Positions 54,282 through 63,774 are shown, numbered from the stretch's first letter. The stretch: DNA of 64,000 nucleotides from Thiosymbion sp942492625 (GCA_942492625.1 CALOFM010000005.1:186001-250000), one strand, 5' to 3'. The notes: generated from the letters alone by a model not told the origin. Program-made: numbers and translations.

Positions 54282-54527
54282 CAAAAAAAAAGAATACTTA
54301 CGACTAAGACGAATACAAACGAACAGGATCGAAACCTTGCCGCCGGAGCATGGCGGAAGTCTCGATGAGATTCGCGAAACCGGTCCGCACAGCAAGCCCT
54401 CCGCCGAATCGCCGACCGGCAAGCAGGGTCCGCTGTGCGGTCCGGCAGCAGCCGGACATTTCCCGGAATCGGCGCAGGGACCAGGCGAAACCGCCACGCT
54501 ATATGGCGGTTCGGGAAAATTCAACAG

Positions 54528-55244
54528 CTATACTGCAAACTTCGCATCCCGGGGCTTCGCGAGCCAGCAGTCCAGCAGCCGCTCCATGATGGCGTTGTTG
54601 GCCCGGTACAGCGCCTCCGGCTTGCCGAGCACCACCTCCAGCGATTGCACATGCTCGGATGCCACCAGGGCTCCGGCATCCCTCGCGGCGATTCTCCGCA
54701 CCCAGTCCGGCCGAACCTCCAGGTGGAACTGCAAAGCCAAGGCCTGCTCGAAGACGAAGGCCTGACTCTCGAAGTCCGCGCTGCGGGCGACATGCGTGGC
54801 CCCGTCCGGGATATCGAAGCTGTCTCCGTGCCAGAGAAAGGTCTCGAAGGCATCCGGCAACGCGCTGCCGACCGGATGGGTGCGTGACTCTGCGCTGGCC
54901 TCCACCCGCTGCCAACCGATCTCCATATGCTCCCCCCTATAGGTCCTGGCACCCAGCACATCGGCCAGCAATTGCGCACCCAGGCAGATCCCGAGGATCG
55001 GCTTCCCGGCCTCGATCAGGTCCTCCATCAGGCGTTTCTCGGCGGTCATCCAGGGGTGCTTGTCCTCCTCCCAGACGCTCATGGGTCCGCCCAGAACCAC
55101 GAGACAGTCCAGGTCCGTGGGGGACGGTAGGGACGGGAGCGCGGGCACGATGCTGGATGACCACTCGTGCCCCTTCGCTGCCGCCCAATCGGTCAGGTAG
55201 ATCTCGCCGCCGAGATGGCTGTGTTGGAAGCAGTGGATTTTCAT
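54528..55244 (-). CDS. type 1 glutamine amidotransferase
   Basis: 238 residues from ATG 55244 ('MKIHCFQHSHLGGEIYLTDW'). The much longer open frame upstream belongs to a TPR relic. Class I amidotransferase fold with the nucleophile elbow 'GKPILGICLGAQLLADVLGA' (Cys), 'VVLGGPMSVWEEDKHPWMTA' and the late His in 'ALQFHLEVRPDW' with partner Glu. It resembles stand-alone GMP-synthase-like amidotransferases (GuaA N-terminal type) such as gamma-glutamyl-polyamine or -amine hydrolases. The acceptor is unknown. It lies between the GT2 operon and a cluster of decayed genes. Confidence 0.9.
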   Translation of the reverse strand: MKIHCFQHSHLGGEIYLTDWAAAKGHEWSSSIVPALPSLPSPTDLDCLVVLGGPMSVWEEDKHPWMTAEKRLMEDLIEAGKPILGICLGAQLLADVLGARTYRGEHMEIGWQRVEASAESRTHPVGSALPDAFETFLWHGDSFDIPDGATHVARSADFESQAFVFEQALALQFHLEVRPDWVRRIAARDAGALVASEHVQSLEVVLGKPEALYRANNAIMERLLDCWLAKPRDAKFAV

Positions 55245-55299
55245 CTCAGTCCACAATGGCCGAAGTTTCGGTACATGAACGGGTCCCGGCGAGAGCGTC

Positions 55300-55860
55300 A
55301 GGGTATCCGCTGGCGAATTGGCTGCCGGCCCGCCGCCGCAAGGGCGAGCACCGCGGGCCCGAGCCCAGCCCACCTCGGCCTCCGATTCCGCCCGCTGGAA
55401 ATCACCGCCCTCGATGGCCGCGATGCCGAGGATGTTGTGCCCGAGGCACTCGTCGCGCTGGTTGCGGGTGAGGGCCGCCAGGCGGATCGCCGCTTCCGCG
55501 TTGATAGTGGAGCCTGGCGAGCCGCCCGGCCTCGCCCAATGCCATCGCGGTCTCGGCCGCGGCATCCAGGCTCTGCAGTGCCTGCTCGCAGCGGTCCTGC
55601 ACCAGCAGGGCCGCGGCCTGCTCGATGCGGGCGTCGCGACGGGCCTGCTCGTCCGCACCGCCGGCAATCACAGACTCCAACACCCGGCAGGCGGACGCGA
55701 CGTCGCCCATCTCCCGCTGCAGCACGGCCAGAAACAACCCCGCCTCGACCCGCTCGCCGGAGGCCTCCGACAGTCGCCAGGCACGCTCGCCCAGGTCCCG
55801 CGCACCCTCGTATCCGTGGCTGTCCAGCCGTTGCCGGGCCGCTGCCAAACCAAGACCAAA
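55300..55860 (-). pseudogene. TPR-repeat relic, frameshifted
   Basis: The minus strand encodes degenerate tetratricopeptide helices in two frames: 'ARDLGERAWRLSEASGERVE', 'AGLFLAVLQREMGDVASACR', 'QALQSLDAAAETAMALGEAG', then after a shift near 55490 'CLGHNILGIAAIEGGDFQRA'. This is the look of the C-terminal part of AAA/adenylate-cyclase-type ATPases with TPRs. No start, ATPase domain or complete frame is present. Base composition is very GC-rich. Confidence 0.55.
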
Positions 55861-55875
55861 CCGGAGAATGACGAA

Positions 55876-56507
55876 ATGTGCAACGTCGCACCCGCAATCG
55901 CTACCCATACCCACCCGTCCGAGAACGACCCCGCCGAGGCATTCGCCGAGCGCATGATCGGCACGCTGAACGCGGGCGCAACCGCCCTCATGCTGTCCCT
56001 TGGCCACCGCACCGGCCTGTTCGACTGCACGGCGGATCTGCCAGCAGCTCACAGATCGCCGTAGCCTCGGGCCTCGATGAGCGCTACGTGCGTGAGTGGC
56101 TCGGGGCCATGGTCGCCGCGGACATCCTGGAGATCGACCCCACCAGGGGCCGCTATCGTCTGCCGAACGAGCACGCCGCCTGCCTGACACGGGCGAGCAG
56201 CCCGGACAACATCGCCGTGTTCGCCCAGTACATCGGGCTGCTGGGCCAGGTGGAAGACGACATCCTGCAGTGCTTTCAGCGCGGCGGGGGCGTGCCATAC
56301 GAGCGCTACGGCCATTTTCACGAGGCCATGGCGAACGCCTACCCGAACAGCCGATTCACGGGATACGACCTGTCGCCTGAGGCCGTCGGCCGCGCCCGCG
56401 ACGAGGGGCAACACCTGGGTCTGACCAATGCCCTGCTCGAGGTGCGGGACGTAGTGCACAGCCTCGATCACGATTTCCAGAACTTCTTCTACGTCGCTCA
56501 ACGGTAG
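55876..56507 (+). pseudogene. class I methyltransferase with N-terminal winged helix, multiply deleted
   Basis: ATG 55876 (GGAG upstream) opens 'ERMIGTLNAGATALMLSLGH' and 'RTGLFDCTADLPAA', then loses one base near 56045. The other frame continues 'QIAVASGLDERYVREWLGAM' and 'NIAVFAQYIGLLGQVEDDIL', all typical of SAM-dependent methyltransferases with a dimerisation/winged-helix N-terminus. After 'YGHFHEAMA' it jumps to 'NAYPNSRFTGYDLSPEAVG', so roughly 50 codons including the SAM-binding glycine motif are missing, and the sequence loses homology after 'LLEVRD'. It cannot be functional. Confidence 0.72.
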
Positions 56508-56772
56508 ATCCGTTGAAAACAAAGGTCGATCAGCCCGATGACCAGATGTTGCAAGCGGCTTACGTCGATTCGATCCGCATCGACGACGGTCTCCCCGGGC
56601 AAACAGGTCGCTCCGTGGACGGGCCTGCCGAGGGCGCGCCAGGACGGCGCGCGTTCTTTCTTAGGTATCAGGGACACACTTTCGGCGGAATCCCGCGAAT
56701 CCCGAGAAGCACATCGAAACTTGATGTGCCTACCGCCACCGCAACGGTAGAGCTTGTCCCTAAGACCGCGCT

Positions 56773-58066
56773 CTACCCCGCTCCCGCAGGCTGATCCTTC
56801 TCCCTGAGGTGCTTGGCGAGGAGCTCCGTTAGACCCGTGACCTCGATGTCCATCTCGTAGTGCTCCAGACCTTCCTCGATCACGATTCTGCAGTTGGCGC
56901 ACCCGGTTACCAGGGTGTCGGGTTTCGTCGCTTCGAGCTGACGCTTCTTGCGCCGGAAGACCGCGAGGCGGAGGTCTTCGGTGTCCTCGATGGCGCTCAC
57001 CCCCCCCCCCTCCGCAACACCAGTTCATGCGCCCGTGGTCCGGAACCTCGGGAAAACCGGGCGAGACCATCTCCAGCAGATTGTGCGGCTGCTTCAGCAC
57101 GCCGCCACGGCGCGCGATCTGACAAGGATCATGGTAGGTCAGCCGTTGCTCCTCCAAGCCCTCGGTCTGCAGGCGGCCATTGGCCCGAAGCTCGTCGAGC
57201 AGCTCCAGGATGTGCACCACCTCGAACTTGTACGGGCGCCCGATCAGATTGGGTCCATCCCAGCGTATCGCCATGTATGCGTGTCCGCATTCCGGACTGA
57301 TTACGTACTTAACCCCGAGCGCCTCGGCCGCATCGACGACGCGGCTCACCAGCTCCTTGGCGACCGGCGAGCTGCCAATTTGTATCCCGCTGTTGGTGGC
57401 TTCGAAGGCATTGGTGGAAACGGTCCAGCTCACCCCGGCGGCGTCGAAGATGCGAGTCAGGCTCTCGATGTACTCGGGGAAATTGATCACCTCCATGGAG
57501 GACAACAAGGCCATGTACTCCGCACCCTGCCTGTCCAGCGGGACTTTAAGGCCGGTCGCCTTCTCCACATGCTTGATCTGCGCCGTCAGGGCCTTGAGGG
57601 TGATCCCCATGGGGCTGCCGATGTCCACCGCCCGCTGCGTCGCGGCCTGCAAGCCTTCCGGCGCATATCCGCTCGCGGCGAAGGCCTCGCGTTGCTTGCG
57701 AATCATGTAGGCGATGTCGTTACCCACGGGGCAGACCATGGAGCAGCGCCCGCACAGGGTGCAGCTGTCGTACGTCATCTCCTGCCAGTCGGCGAAGTCG
57801 TCCGCGTTCAGGTCTCTTCCGAGCCCCAACGCCTTTCCCAGCTTGCCGAAGAAGGTGTGCTCCCGCTGCCACAGGCGGCGCATGGGCTCGACCTTGTAGA
57901 TGGGTGTGTAACGAGGATCCCCGGTCTCGACGTAGAAAAGGCAGGCCTCGGCACAAAGACCACAGTGCACGCAGCTCGAAAAGTAAGACGCAACCTTGGC
58001 GTCCACCTGGTCGCGCAACACCTCGACACCGTGCTCGAAATCGTGCTCGGTCTGTACCGTCGGCAT
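56773..58066 (-). pseudogene. HdrD/GlpC-like iron-sulfur protein, frameshifted at a run of 11 G
   Basis: About 430 residues over two frames. From ATG 58066 (GGGAG upstream): two 4Fe-4S motifs 'CVHCGLCAEACLFY' and 'CTLCGRCSMVCPVG', then a first CCG domain ending in 'NWCCGGGGG'. At the poly-G tract (plus-strand C run 57000-57010) the frame is lost, and the true continuation is one base away: 'VSAIEDTEDLRLAVFRRKKR' and 'LVTGCANCRIVIEEGLEHYE'. CCG-domain proteins (HdrD, GlpC, DsrK) pass electrons between quinone-linked cytochrome b and soluble partners. It closes the formate dehydrogenase operon after the NarI-like gene. The shift may be a homopolymer sequencing error or phase variation. Confidence 0.85.
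57000..57010 (+). repeat. 11-base homopolymer C tract (G on coding strand)
   Basis: The tract lies at the codons for the Gly run of the CCG motif of the Fe-S protein. Ten or thirteen G would restore the normal frame. Tracts of this length are prone to slippage in vivo and to sequencing error. Confidence 0.9.
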
Positions 58067-58104
58067 ATCGATGACTCCCGAACTAAACAGCAGAAGCGTG
58101 AAGA

Positions 58105-58136
58105 AACTTTCTCTGCGTCCTCCGCGTCTCTGGCGT
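58105..58136. repeat. short imperfect CTCTGCGTCC-type intergenic repeat
   Basis: CTCTGCGTCCTCCGCGTCTC followed by TGGCGTTCAAA lies between the NarI-like gene and the Fe-S gene. Three overlapping 8-10-bp units resemble the 'CTCTGCGTTCTCTGCGTCT' intergenic repeats common in many proteobacteria. Function unknown; recognised by eye. Confidence 0.35.
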
Positions 58137-58144
58137 TCAAAAAA

Positions 58145-58795
58145 TCAAGCCCTGACACCCTTTCGTGCCATGGCCGCGCCGGTATAGCTGCGGCTGACAG
58201 CAAAGGTGAAGGCATGCATCAGGCGACTGAAGGGGAAGTAAATCATCAAGATCTCCACCGTCAGCATGTGAATCCCGCGCAAGCTGTCGTGCCCCTGAAG
58301 CAGGGCCATGCAGCCGGTGAACATGGCGACGAAGGTCAGGATAGCCCCTGCGTGGTCGTCGAAGGTCGAGATCTTGCGCATCACCGGGTGCATGACTCGG
58401 CGCAGCCACAGCAGAATCAGCCCGTAAAAGGCGGCGTTGGCGCCGACGATGAACAGCCAATGGGGCGCGGGAGTCCAACCAAAGCCCAGGATTCGCTCCT
58501 CGATGAACGCCACGTGGGGGGCGGCCCAAAATAGAACAATGAACAGGCCGAGGTGGAAAAGGTAGCCGTTGATCAGGTGAAAAGTGGCACCGCTCGTGAA
58601 CCCCGGCGCCGTCCAAGAGCGCGTGACCACCGTCCACAGTGCCCCTGCCTTGACCGCTCGCGGGGAGACCCTGGACGGTGCGAGATCCGGCCGTGTGCCG
58701 CGGCGAAAGACGTCGATCAAGCGCCAAGCCACCCCGACAACGAACACGAACGCCGAAAAGTACCAGAGCGGCCCCTCTACGAAATCCAGAAACAT
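58145..58795 (-). CDS. NarI-like cytochrome b subunit (HdrE/DsrM type)
   Basis: 216 residues, ATG 58795 with GGAGG eleven bases upstream and overlapping the region just before the cytochrome b stop at 58799. Five or so membrane helices; haem-ligand His candidates lie in 'FHLINGYLFHLGLFIVLFWA' and 'RGIHMLTVEILMIYFPFSRL' followed by 'MHAFTFAVSRSY', as in the nitrate reductase gamma (NarI) family. Such subunits bind two b haems and exchange electrons with quinone. Paired with a CCG Fe-S protein they form HdrDE- or DsrMK-like modules, here downstream of formate dehydrogenase genes. Confidence 0.85.
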   Translation of the reverse strand: MFLDFVEGPLWYFSAFVFVVGVAWRLIDVFRRGTRPDLAPSRVSPRAVKAGALWTVVTRSWTAPGFTSGATFHLINGYLFHLGLFIVLFWAAPHVAFIEERILGFGWTPAPHWLFIVGANAAFYGLILLWLRRVMHPVMRKISTFDDHAGAILTFVAMFTGCMALLQGHDSLRGIHMLTVEILMIYFPFSRLMHAFTFAVSRSYTGAAMARKGVRA

Positions 58796-58798
58796 GGC

Positions 58799-59887
58799 TC
58801 AGCGTTCCTCCGTCTTACGACTCGGAGAGCCGAAGCCCTTGAAGTCGATGTCGTCATGGCGCTTGACCTCCTCCAAGGCATTGGGCTCCAAGTCGACCAT
58901 CCCGGCCTTCTCCATCTCGTAATACCAGAGGTTGTGATGCTCTTCCGCCCAATTCGCATCTACGTAACCGTCCCTCATGGATCGGGCAGCGCCTTCCATC
59001 CCCACTGTTCCTATGTAGATGTGACCGAGGGAGGCGGCAATGAAGAGCACCGCGACGATTCCGTGCACGACATGCGCCCAGCCCATGACCTCCCTTCCTT
59101 GACCGAGCACGGGGAAGTCGAGGATCAGGCCGGAAACAGAGATCACGATCCCGAACAGGACCACCATCAAGAACCAGCTCTTCTGCCCGCCGTTGTAGTA
59201 ACCGGAGTCCGCGGGGGTCCCAAACAGGCCACCAACCTTGTAGAACCATTTGACGTCGATCATGTTGAACCGGTTGCCGCGGCCGAACTGGAAGATGAGC
59301 CCAGCGATGGCCAACGGGAAGATGGGGCCGAACAGGTTGTGGACCTCTTTGCAGGCCGCCGCTGTGGCGGAGAATCCCTCGGGACCGAGAAGCGGGATGA
59401 GCACGAAACGGCCGTACAAGAGCACCAGGCCCGTAAGGCCGAGGATTATAAAGAGACTGGCCGCGAGCCAGTGGACCACCCGTTGGTTTACCGAGAACCT
59501 GGGCACCAGCTTCCCGGATATGCCCCCTTCGATCTTGATGCTGCCGCGCATGAGAAAGAACGCCGTGATCAATCCAAGGGTTCCAAGCAGAATCCAACCA
59601 CCGACGGGCACCAGCGCCTCCATCCTGAACTGGCGCCAGTCCTCCCCGCGGGGGTTGATCAGCACGGCGCTCTCCACGCCCTGGGACCTGGAGGTGGTGT
59701 TGGGCTGCTGCATCCGCTGGCGGACCTGACGCCAAAGATCCGTCCCCGGACTAGGCACCTGGACCCCCGATGCCGCGAATCCGTAGGGGATCAAGGGCAA
59801 GACCAGCGCACAGGCAAGCAAGACCAGCGTGGCCCGCAGCGCCCTGCGGTAACGGCGTCTTTTCTTGTCTCCCGGATGGTCGCGCAT
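58799..59887 (-). CDS. formate dehydrogenase cytochrome b556 (gamma) subunit
   Basis: 362 residues from ATG 59887 (GGAAG eight bases before; the open frame runs further upstream through a repeat). The first helix 'ALRATLVLLACALVLPLIPY' resembles a signal anchor, then a periplasmic loop, then the four-helix cytochrome b core with 'FSVNQRVVHWLAASLFIILG' (His ligand), 'EVHNLFGPIFPLAIAGLIFQ' and 'AHVVHGIVAVLFIAASLGHI'. It is the membrane subunit that takes electrons from the Fe-S subunit to quinone. It is longer than E. coli FdnI (about 217 residues), as is usual for the FdhC-type found in sulfur and sulfate bacteria. Confidence 0.92.
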   Translation of the reverse strand: MRDHPGDKKRRRYRRALRATLVLLACALVLPLIPYGFAASGVQVPSPGTDLWRQVRQRMQQPNTTSRSQGVESAVLINPRGEDWRQFRMEALVPVGGWILLGTLGLITAFFLMRGSIKIEGGISGKLVPRFSVNQRVVHWLAASLFIILGLTGLVLLYGRFVLIPLLGPEGFSATAAACKEVHNLFGPIFPLAIAGLIFQFGRGNRFNMIDVKWFYKVGGLFGTPADSGYYNGGQKSWFLMVVLFGIVISVSGLILDFPVLGQGREVMGWAHVVHGIVAVLFIAASLGHIYIGTVGMEGAARSMRDGYVDANWAEEHHNLWYYEMEKAGMVDLEPNALEEVKRHDDIDFKGFGSPSRKTEER

Positions 59888-59957
59888 GAACAATTCTTCC
59901 GCTTTCTCCGCCGGTTGCAGTGATTCAATGCGTGCTTCCAAGAGCTTGATGGGGCGG

Positions 59958-60007
59958 GCTTCAGCCCGACACCGCGGCTCGATCGCAAGTCGCTGTCGGG
60001 CTGAAGC
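59958..60007. repeat. REP-like inverted repeat between fdh genes
   Basis: Perfect 14-bp arms GCTTCAGCCCGACA and TGTCGGGCTGAAGC with a 22-bp spacer. The 'GGCTTCAGCCCGACA' type palindrome is a widespread intergenic repeat in gammaproteobacteria. It sits in the 190-bp gap between the Fe-S and cytochrome b genes and could form an mRNA hairpin that adjusts their relative expression (inference). Confidence 0.7.
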
Positions 60008-60079
60008 GAGACCCACTACTAAACGGAGAGAGCGCGCAGACCACGCGCCCCTCCCAACCAAGCTGCCAACCAAGCCCGC

Positions 60080-60715
60080 TTAGTCCTTACCAACCGCCTT
60101 ACCTTCCAGGTCACGACCGGCACGCACGCCCGGCTTGCCATAGGCCACGCCCCAACCGCTCGCCATGCCGGTGGCTCCGCGGTAGGCCACACGCTCGCGG
60201 TAGATGTCCGCCACGACATCCGCGTCACCCGCGAGCAACGACTTGGTCGCGCACATCTCGGCGCAGGCCGGAAGCTTGCCCTGGGCGAGCCGGTTCGAGC
60301 CGTACTGCCGATACTCCTCGGAGCTGTTGTCGGGTTGAGGTCCGCCGGCGCAAAAGGTGCATTTGTCCATCTTGCCCCGAGACCCGTAGGAACCGGTGGT
60401 CGGGAACTGGGGCGCACCGAAGGGGCAGGCGTAGAAGCAGTAGCCGCAGCCGATGCAGATGTCCTTGTCGTGCAGCACCAAGCCGTCGTCAGTCTGGTAG
60501 AAGCAGTCCACCGGGCAGACAGCCATGCAGGGGGCATCAGAGCAATGCATGCAGGCCACGGACATGGAGCGCTCGCCGGGCTCGCCGTCGTTGATGGTCA
60601 CCACGCGCCGCCGGTTGATCCCCCAAGGGACCTCGTTCTCGTTCTTGCAAGCGGTAACGCAGCCATTGCACTCGATGCAGCGCTCGGTGTCGCAGAAGAA
60701 TTTCATTCGTGCCAT
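60080..60715 (-). CDS. formate dehydrogenase iron-sulfur (beta) subunit
   Basis: 211 residues from ATG 60715, preceded by GGAG eight bases upstream; the frame opens 16 codons earlier. Four [4Fe-4S] binding clusters of Cys are visible: 'CIECNGCVTACKNENEVP', 'CMHCSDAPCMAVCPVDCF', 'CIGCGYCFYACPFGAPQF' and 'KCTFCAGG...' with later 'CAEMCATKSL'. It wires the molybdenum/tungsten site of the catalytic subunit to the cytochrome b subunit. No membrane anchor is seen; it would be exported with the alpha subunit by the Tat route. It lies about 100 bp downstream of the catalytic gene. Confidence 0.93.
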   Translation of the reverse strand: MARMKFFCDTERCIECNGCVTACKNENEVPWGINRRRVVTINDGEPGERSMSVACMHCSDAPCMAVCPVDCFYQTDDGLVLHDKDICIGCGYCFYACPFGAPQFPTTGSYGSRGKMDKCTFCAGGPQPDNSSEEYRQYGSNRLAQGKLPACAEMCATKSLLAGDADVVADIYRERVAYRGATGMASGWGVAYGKPGVRAGRDLEGKAVGKD

Positions 60716-60817
60716 GTTCGTTTCTCCGCTTCGTTCGGCGAAGGAGGCAGGCTCCCCCCGCACGACTCGCGATCGTTTAGATTCGGCAAGGACCGAGCTC
60801 CCTCGGCCCTAATCCCT

Positions 60818-63727
60818 CTACGCAGGGTAGATCTTGCATAGGGAGCACTTTGTCTCCTGCATGGCCGTCACCGAGTCATAGCCATAGGTGAATGCGGTAT
60901 TGCAGGCCTCGCCGAGCACGTAAGGGTCCGCACCCTCGGGATACTTGGAACGCAGGTCTCTGCCCTGGTAGTGACCGCCGAAGTGGAAGGGGGTGAATGC
61001 TACGCCCGCAGCCACGCGTTCGGTGACCTGTGCTTTGACCTTGATACGCGCCCCCTCGGGGGTCTCCACCCAGATGTCGCCGCCGTCGCGGATGCCCGCG
61101 TTGTTAGCATCGCGCGGGTTGATCTCCGCGAACATGTCCTGCTGCAACTCCGCCAACCAGGGATTGGAGCGGGTCTCGTCGCCGCCGCCCTCGTACTCCA
61201 CCAGACGGCCGCTGGTCAGGATGATCGGATAGTCCTGAGAGTAGTCCGTCGCCTGGATGGACTGGTAGCGCGTGGGCAGCCGGTAGAAGGACTTGCGGTC
61301 CTCGTAGGTGGGGTACTGCTCCACCAGGTCGCGCCTGGACGTGTACAACGGTTCGCGATGGATGGGCACTTGGTCCGGGAAGGTCCAGACAACCGCCCGC
61401 GCCTTGGCGTTGCCGAAGGGGGAGCAGCCATGCGCGATGGCAACGCGCTGAATACCGCCGGACAGGTCGGTCTTCCAGTTCTTGCCCTCCGCCGCCGCCT
61501 GCTCCTCGGGGGTCAGGTCGCCCCACCACCCGAGTTTCTGCAGCAGTTCTGCGGTGAACTCGGGGTACCCGCTCTCGATTTCCGAGCCGACCGGGTAGGA
61601 GTCCTCCGCCAGGAGGCTGACCCCGTCACGCTCCACGCCGAAGCGGGCGCGGAAGTTGAGTCCTCCGTCCGCCACCGGCTTGGAGGTGTCGTAGAGGTTC
61701 GGCGTACCGGGATGCCCCATCTGGGCGTTGCCCCAGCAGGGCCAGGGCAGGCCGTAGTAGTCGCCGTCTGCCGGGCCACCGTTGGCCTTGAGGCTGGTGA
61801 CATCGAAGGTGTGCCAATGCTGCTGGTGGTTCTTCAGCCGCTCGGGGCTCTGTCCCGTGTATCCGATGGTCCACGTGCCGCGGTTGAGCTCGCGGGTGAT
61901 GTCCTCGATCAAGGGCTCCTCGCCGTTGACCTGGATGTTCTTGAACAGCTCCGGGCCGAAACCCAGCTTGGTGGCAAGCTTGTAGGCGATGGTGTGATCC
62001 GGAAGGGACTCGAACAGGGGCTCGATCACCTTGTCACGCCACTGCAGCGAGCGATTCGATGCAGTTACGGAGCCGTAGGTCTCGAACTGGGTGCAGGCCG
62101 GGAGCAGGTAGACCCCATCGGTGCGGTCGTGCATGACCGCCGAGACCGTGGGATAGGGGTCGATGATGACCATCATGTCCAGCTTTTCCATGGCCTTCTT
62201 CATCTCCGGCCCACGGGTCTGGCTGTTGGGGGCATGACCCCAGAAGACCATGGCGCGCACGTTGTCTCGCTGGGCGACGTTGTTCTTGTCCTCGAGAACC
62301 CCGTCGATCCAACGTGAGACGGGTATCCCCTTCTCCGTCATCGGATTCACGGTGGTCGCGCTCTCTCCCTCTTCCCCGAAGAACTCGCCGGGACGCTCCT
62401 CCTTGTCGAAACGCCCGACGAGCCACTCGTAGTCCAGGCCCCAGACACCGGCCCAATGCTTCCAGGCCCCTTCGGAGACGCCGTAATACCCCGGCAGCGT
62501 GTGGGAGAGCACGCCCATGTCGGTGGCGCCCTGCACGTTGTCGTGCCCGCGGAAGATGTTGGTGCCGCCGCCCTCCCGGCCCATGTTCCCGAGGGCGAGC
62601 TGAAAGATACAGTAGGCGCGGGTGTTGTTGTTGCCGATGGTGTGTTGGGTGCCCCCCATGCACCAGATGAAGGTGCCGGGCCTGTTGTTCGACATCAGCC
62701 GGGCGGCCTGGTAGACCAACTCTTCCTTGACACCCGTGACCCGCTCCACCTCGTCCGGGGTCCACTTGGCCACTTCCTTCTTCACCTCCTCCATGCCATA
62801 GACCCGCTGGCGGATGAACTCCTTGTCCTCCCAGCCGTTCTGGAAGATGTGCCAGAGCATACCGTAGGTGATGGGCACGTCGGTGCCGGGGCGGATGCGC
62901 AGGAACAGGTCCGCATGGGCGGCGGTGCGGGTGAAGCGCGGATCGATGACAATCAGGGGCGCGTTGTTGCGCTCCTTGCCGCGGAAGATGTGCACCAGGG
63001 AGACCGGGTGGGCCTCCGCCGGGTTGCCGCCGATGATCAGAATCGACTTGGAGTTGTGGATGTCGTTGTAGGAGTTGGTCATCGCGCCGTAGCCCCAAGT
63101 GTTGGCGACGCCGGCGACGGTGGTGGAGTGGCAGATACGGGCCTGGTGGTCCACGTTGTTGGTACCCCATAGGGCCGCGAACTTGCGGAACAGATAGGCC
63201 TGCTCGTTGCTGTGCTTGGCCGATCCCAGCCAGTAGACCGCGTCGGGGCCGGACTGCTCGCGGATCTGGAGCATCTTGTCCCCGACCTCGTCGACCGCCT
63301 GCTCCCAGGAGACCTTCTTCCACTTGCCGCCTTCGAGCTTCATGGGGTACTTGAGGCGGCGCTCGCCGTGACCGTGCTCGCGAACCGCAGCGCCCTTGGC
63401 GCAGTGACCTCCCAGGTTGAAGGGGTGATCGAAGGCAGGCTCCTGCCCCGTCCAGACGCCGCCCTGAACCTCCGCATAGATACCGCACCCCACCGAGCAG
63501 TGGGTGCACACGGTACGGACCGTCTTGATCTCGCCGGCGTTCGGTGCCGGTGTGGTGGCACGTGCCTTGCGCATCATGCCGGGCGCCAGGCTCGTGGCGA
63601 GGGCCGCCCCGCCCGCTGCAAGACCCGAATTGCGCAGAAAATCACGCCGATTGACCGCAAGCCCCGTAGATACCGCCCGCGCTTGAGTAACCGAAAAGGG
63701 TGCAGATGACTTCTTAACGAGCTTCAT
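60818..63727 (-). CDS. formate dehydrogenase catalytic (alpha) subunit, Cys-containing, Tat-exported
   Basis: 969 residues, start ATG 63727 after CAGGAG. The Tat leader has 'NRRDFLRNSGLAAGG'. The N-terminal [4Fe-4S] site is C74, C77, C81 and C109 ('CTHCSVGCGIY', 'NLGGHCAKGA'). The metal ligand is Cys199 in 'DHQARICHSTTVAGVANTWG', where E. coli FdnG has selenocysteine. Bis-pterin cofactor motifs continue with 'LIIGGNPAEAHPVSL' and 'VIDPRFTRTAAHADLFLRIR', and a C-terminal molybdopterin dinucleotide domain ends with 'TEVR'-less 'ACNTAFTYGYDSVTAMQETK'. It oxidises formate to CO2 in the periplasm using a Mo or W cofactor. First large gene of the operon. Confidence 0.95.
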   Translation of the reverse strand: MKLVKKSSAPFSVTQARAVSTGLAVNRRDFLRNSGLAAGGAALATSLAPGMMRKARATTPAPNAGEIKTVRTVCTHCSVGCGIYAEVQGGVWTGQEPAFDHPFNLGGHCAKGAAVREHGHGERRLKYPMKLEGGKWKKVSWEQAVDEVGDKMLQIREQSGPDAVYWLGSAKHSNEQAYLFRKFAALWGTNNVDHQARICHSTTVAGVANTWGYGAMTNSYNDIHNSKSILIIGGNPAEAHPVSLVHIFRGKERNNAPLIVIDPRFTRTAAHADLFLRIRPGTDVPITYGMLWHIFQNGWEDKEFIRQRVYGMEEVKKEVAKWTPDEVERVTGVKEELVYQAARLMSNNRPGTFIWCMGGTQHTIGNNNTRAYCIFQLALGNMGREGGGTNIFRGHDNVQGATDMGVLSHTLPGYYGVSEGAWKHWAGVWGLDYEWLVGRFDKEERPGEFFGEEGESATTVNPMTEKGIPVSRWIDGVLEDKNNVAQRDNVRAMVFWGHAPNSQTRGPEMKKAMEKLDMMVIIDPYPTVSAVMHDRTDGVYLLPACTQFETYGSVTASNRSLQWRDKVIEPLFESLPDHTIAYKLATKLGFGPELFKNIQVNGEEPLIEDITRELNRGTWTIGYTGQSPERLKNHQQHWHTFDVTSLKANGGPADGDYYGLPWPCWGNAQMGHPGTPNLYDTSKPVADGGLNFRARFGVERDGVSLLAEDSYPVGSEIESGYPEFTAELLQKLGWWGDLTPEEQAAAEGKNWKTDLSGGIQRVAIAHGCSPFGNAKARAVVWTFPDQVPIHREPLYTSRRDLVEQYPTYEDRKSFYRLPTRYQSIQATDYSQDYPIILTSGRLVEYEGGGDETRSNPWLAELQQDMFAEINPRDANNAGIRDGGDIWVETPEGARIKVKAQVTERVAAGVAFTPFHFGGHYQGRDLRSKYPEGADPYVLGEACNTAFTYGYDSVTAMQETKCSLCKIYPA

Positions 63728-63774
63728 TTTTCATTCTCCTGTTCGGAAAATGCCCGGGCATTCTCCGAAATGGA

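Noticed and set aside
55245..55667. N-terminal extension of the glutamine amidotransferase
   Set aside because: The extra 141 codons read as TPR relic and low-complexity sequence; the amidotransferase fold begins at ATG 55244.
60971..62317. 448-codon plus-strand open frame
   Set aside because: It lies entirely opposite the formate dehydrogenase alpha gene, whose motifs are certain; the composition is that of a complementary-strand artefact in high-GC DNA.
63100..63160. Selenocysteine in the formate dehydrogenase alpha subunit
   Set aside because: The position is a normal Cys codon in 'QARICHS' and the frame has no in-frame TGA.
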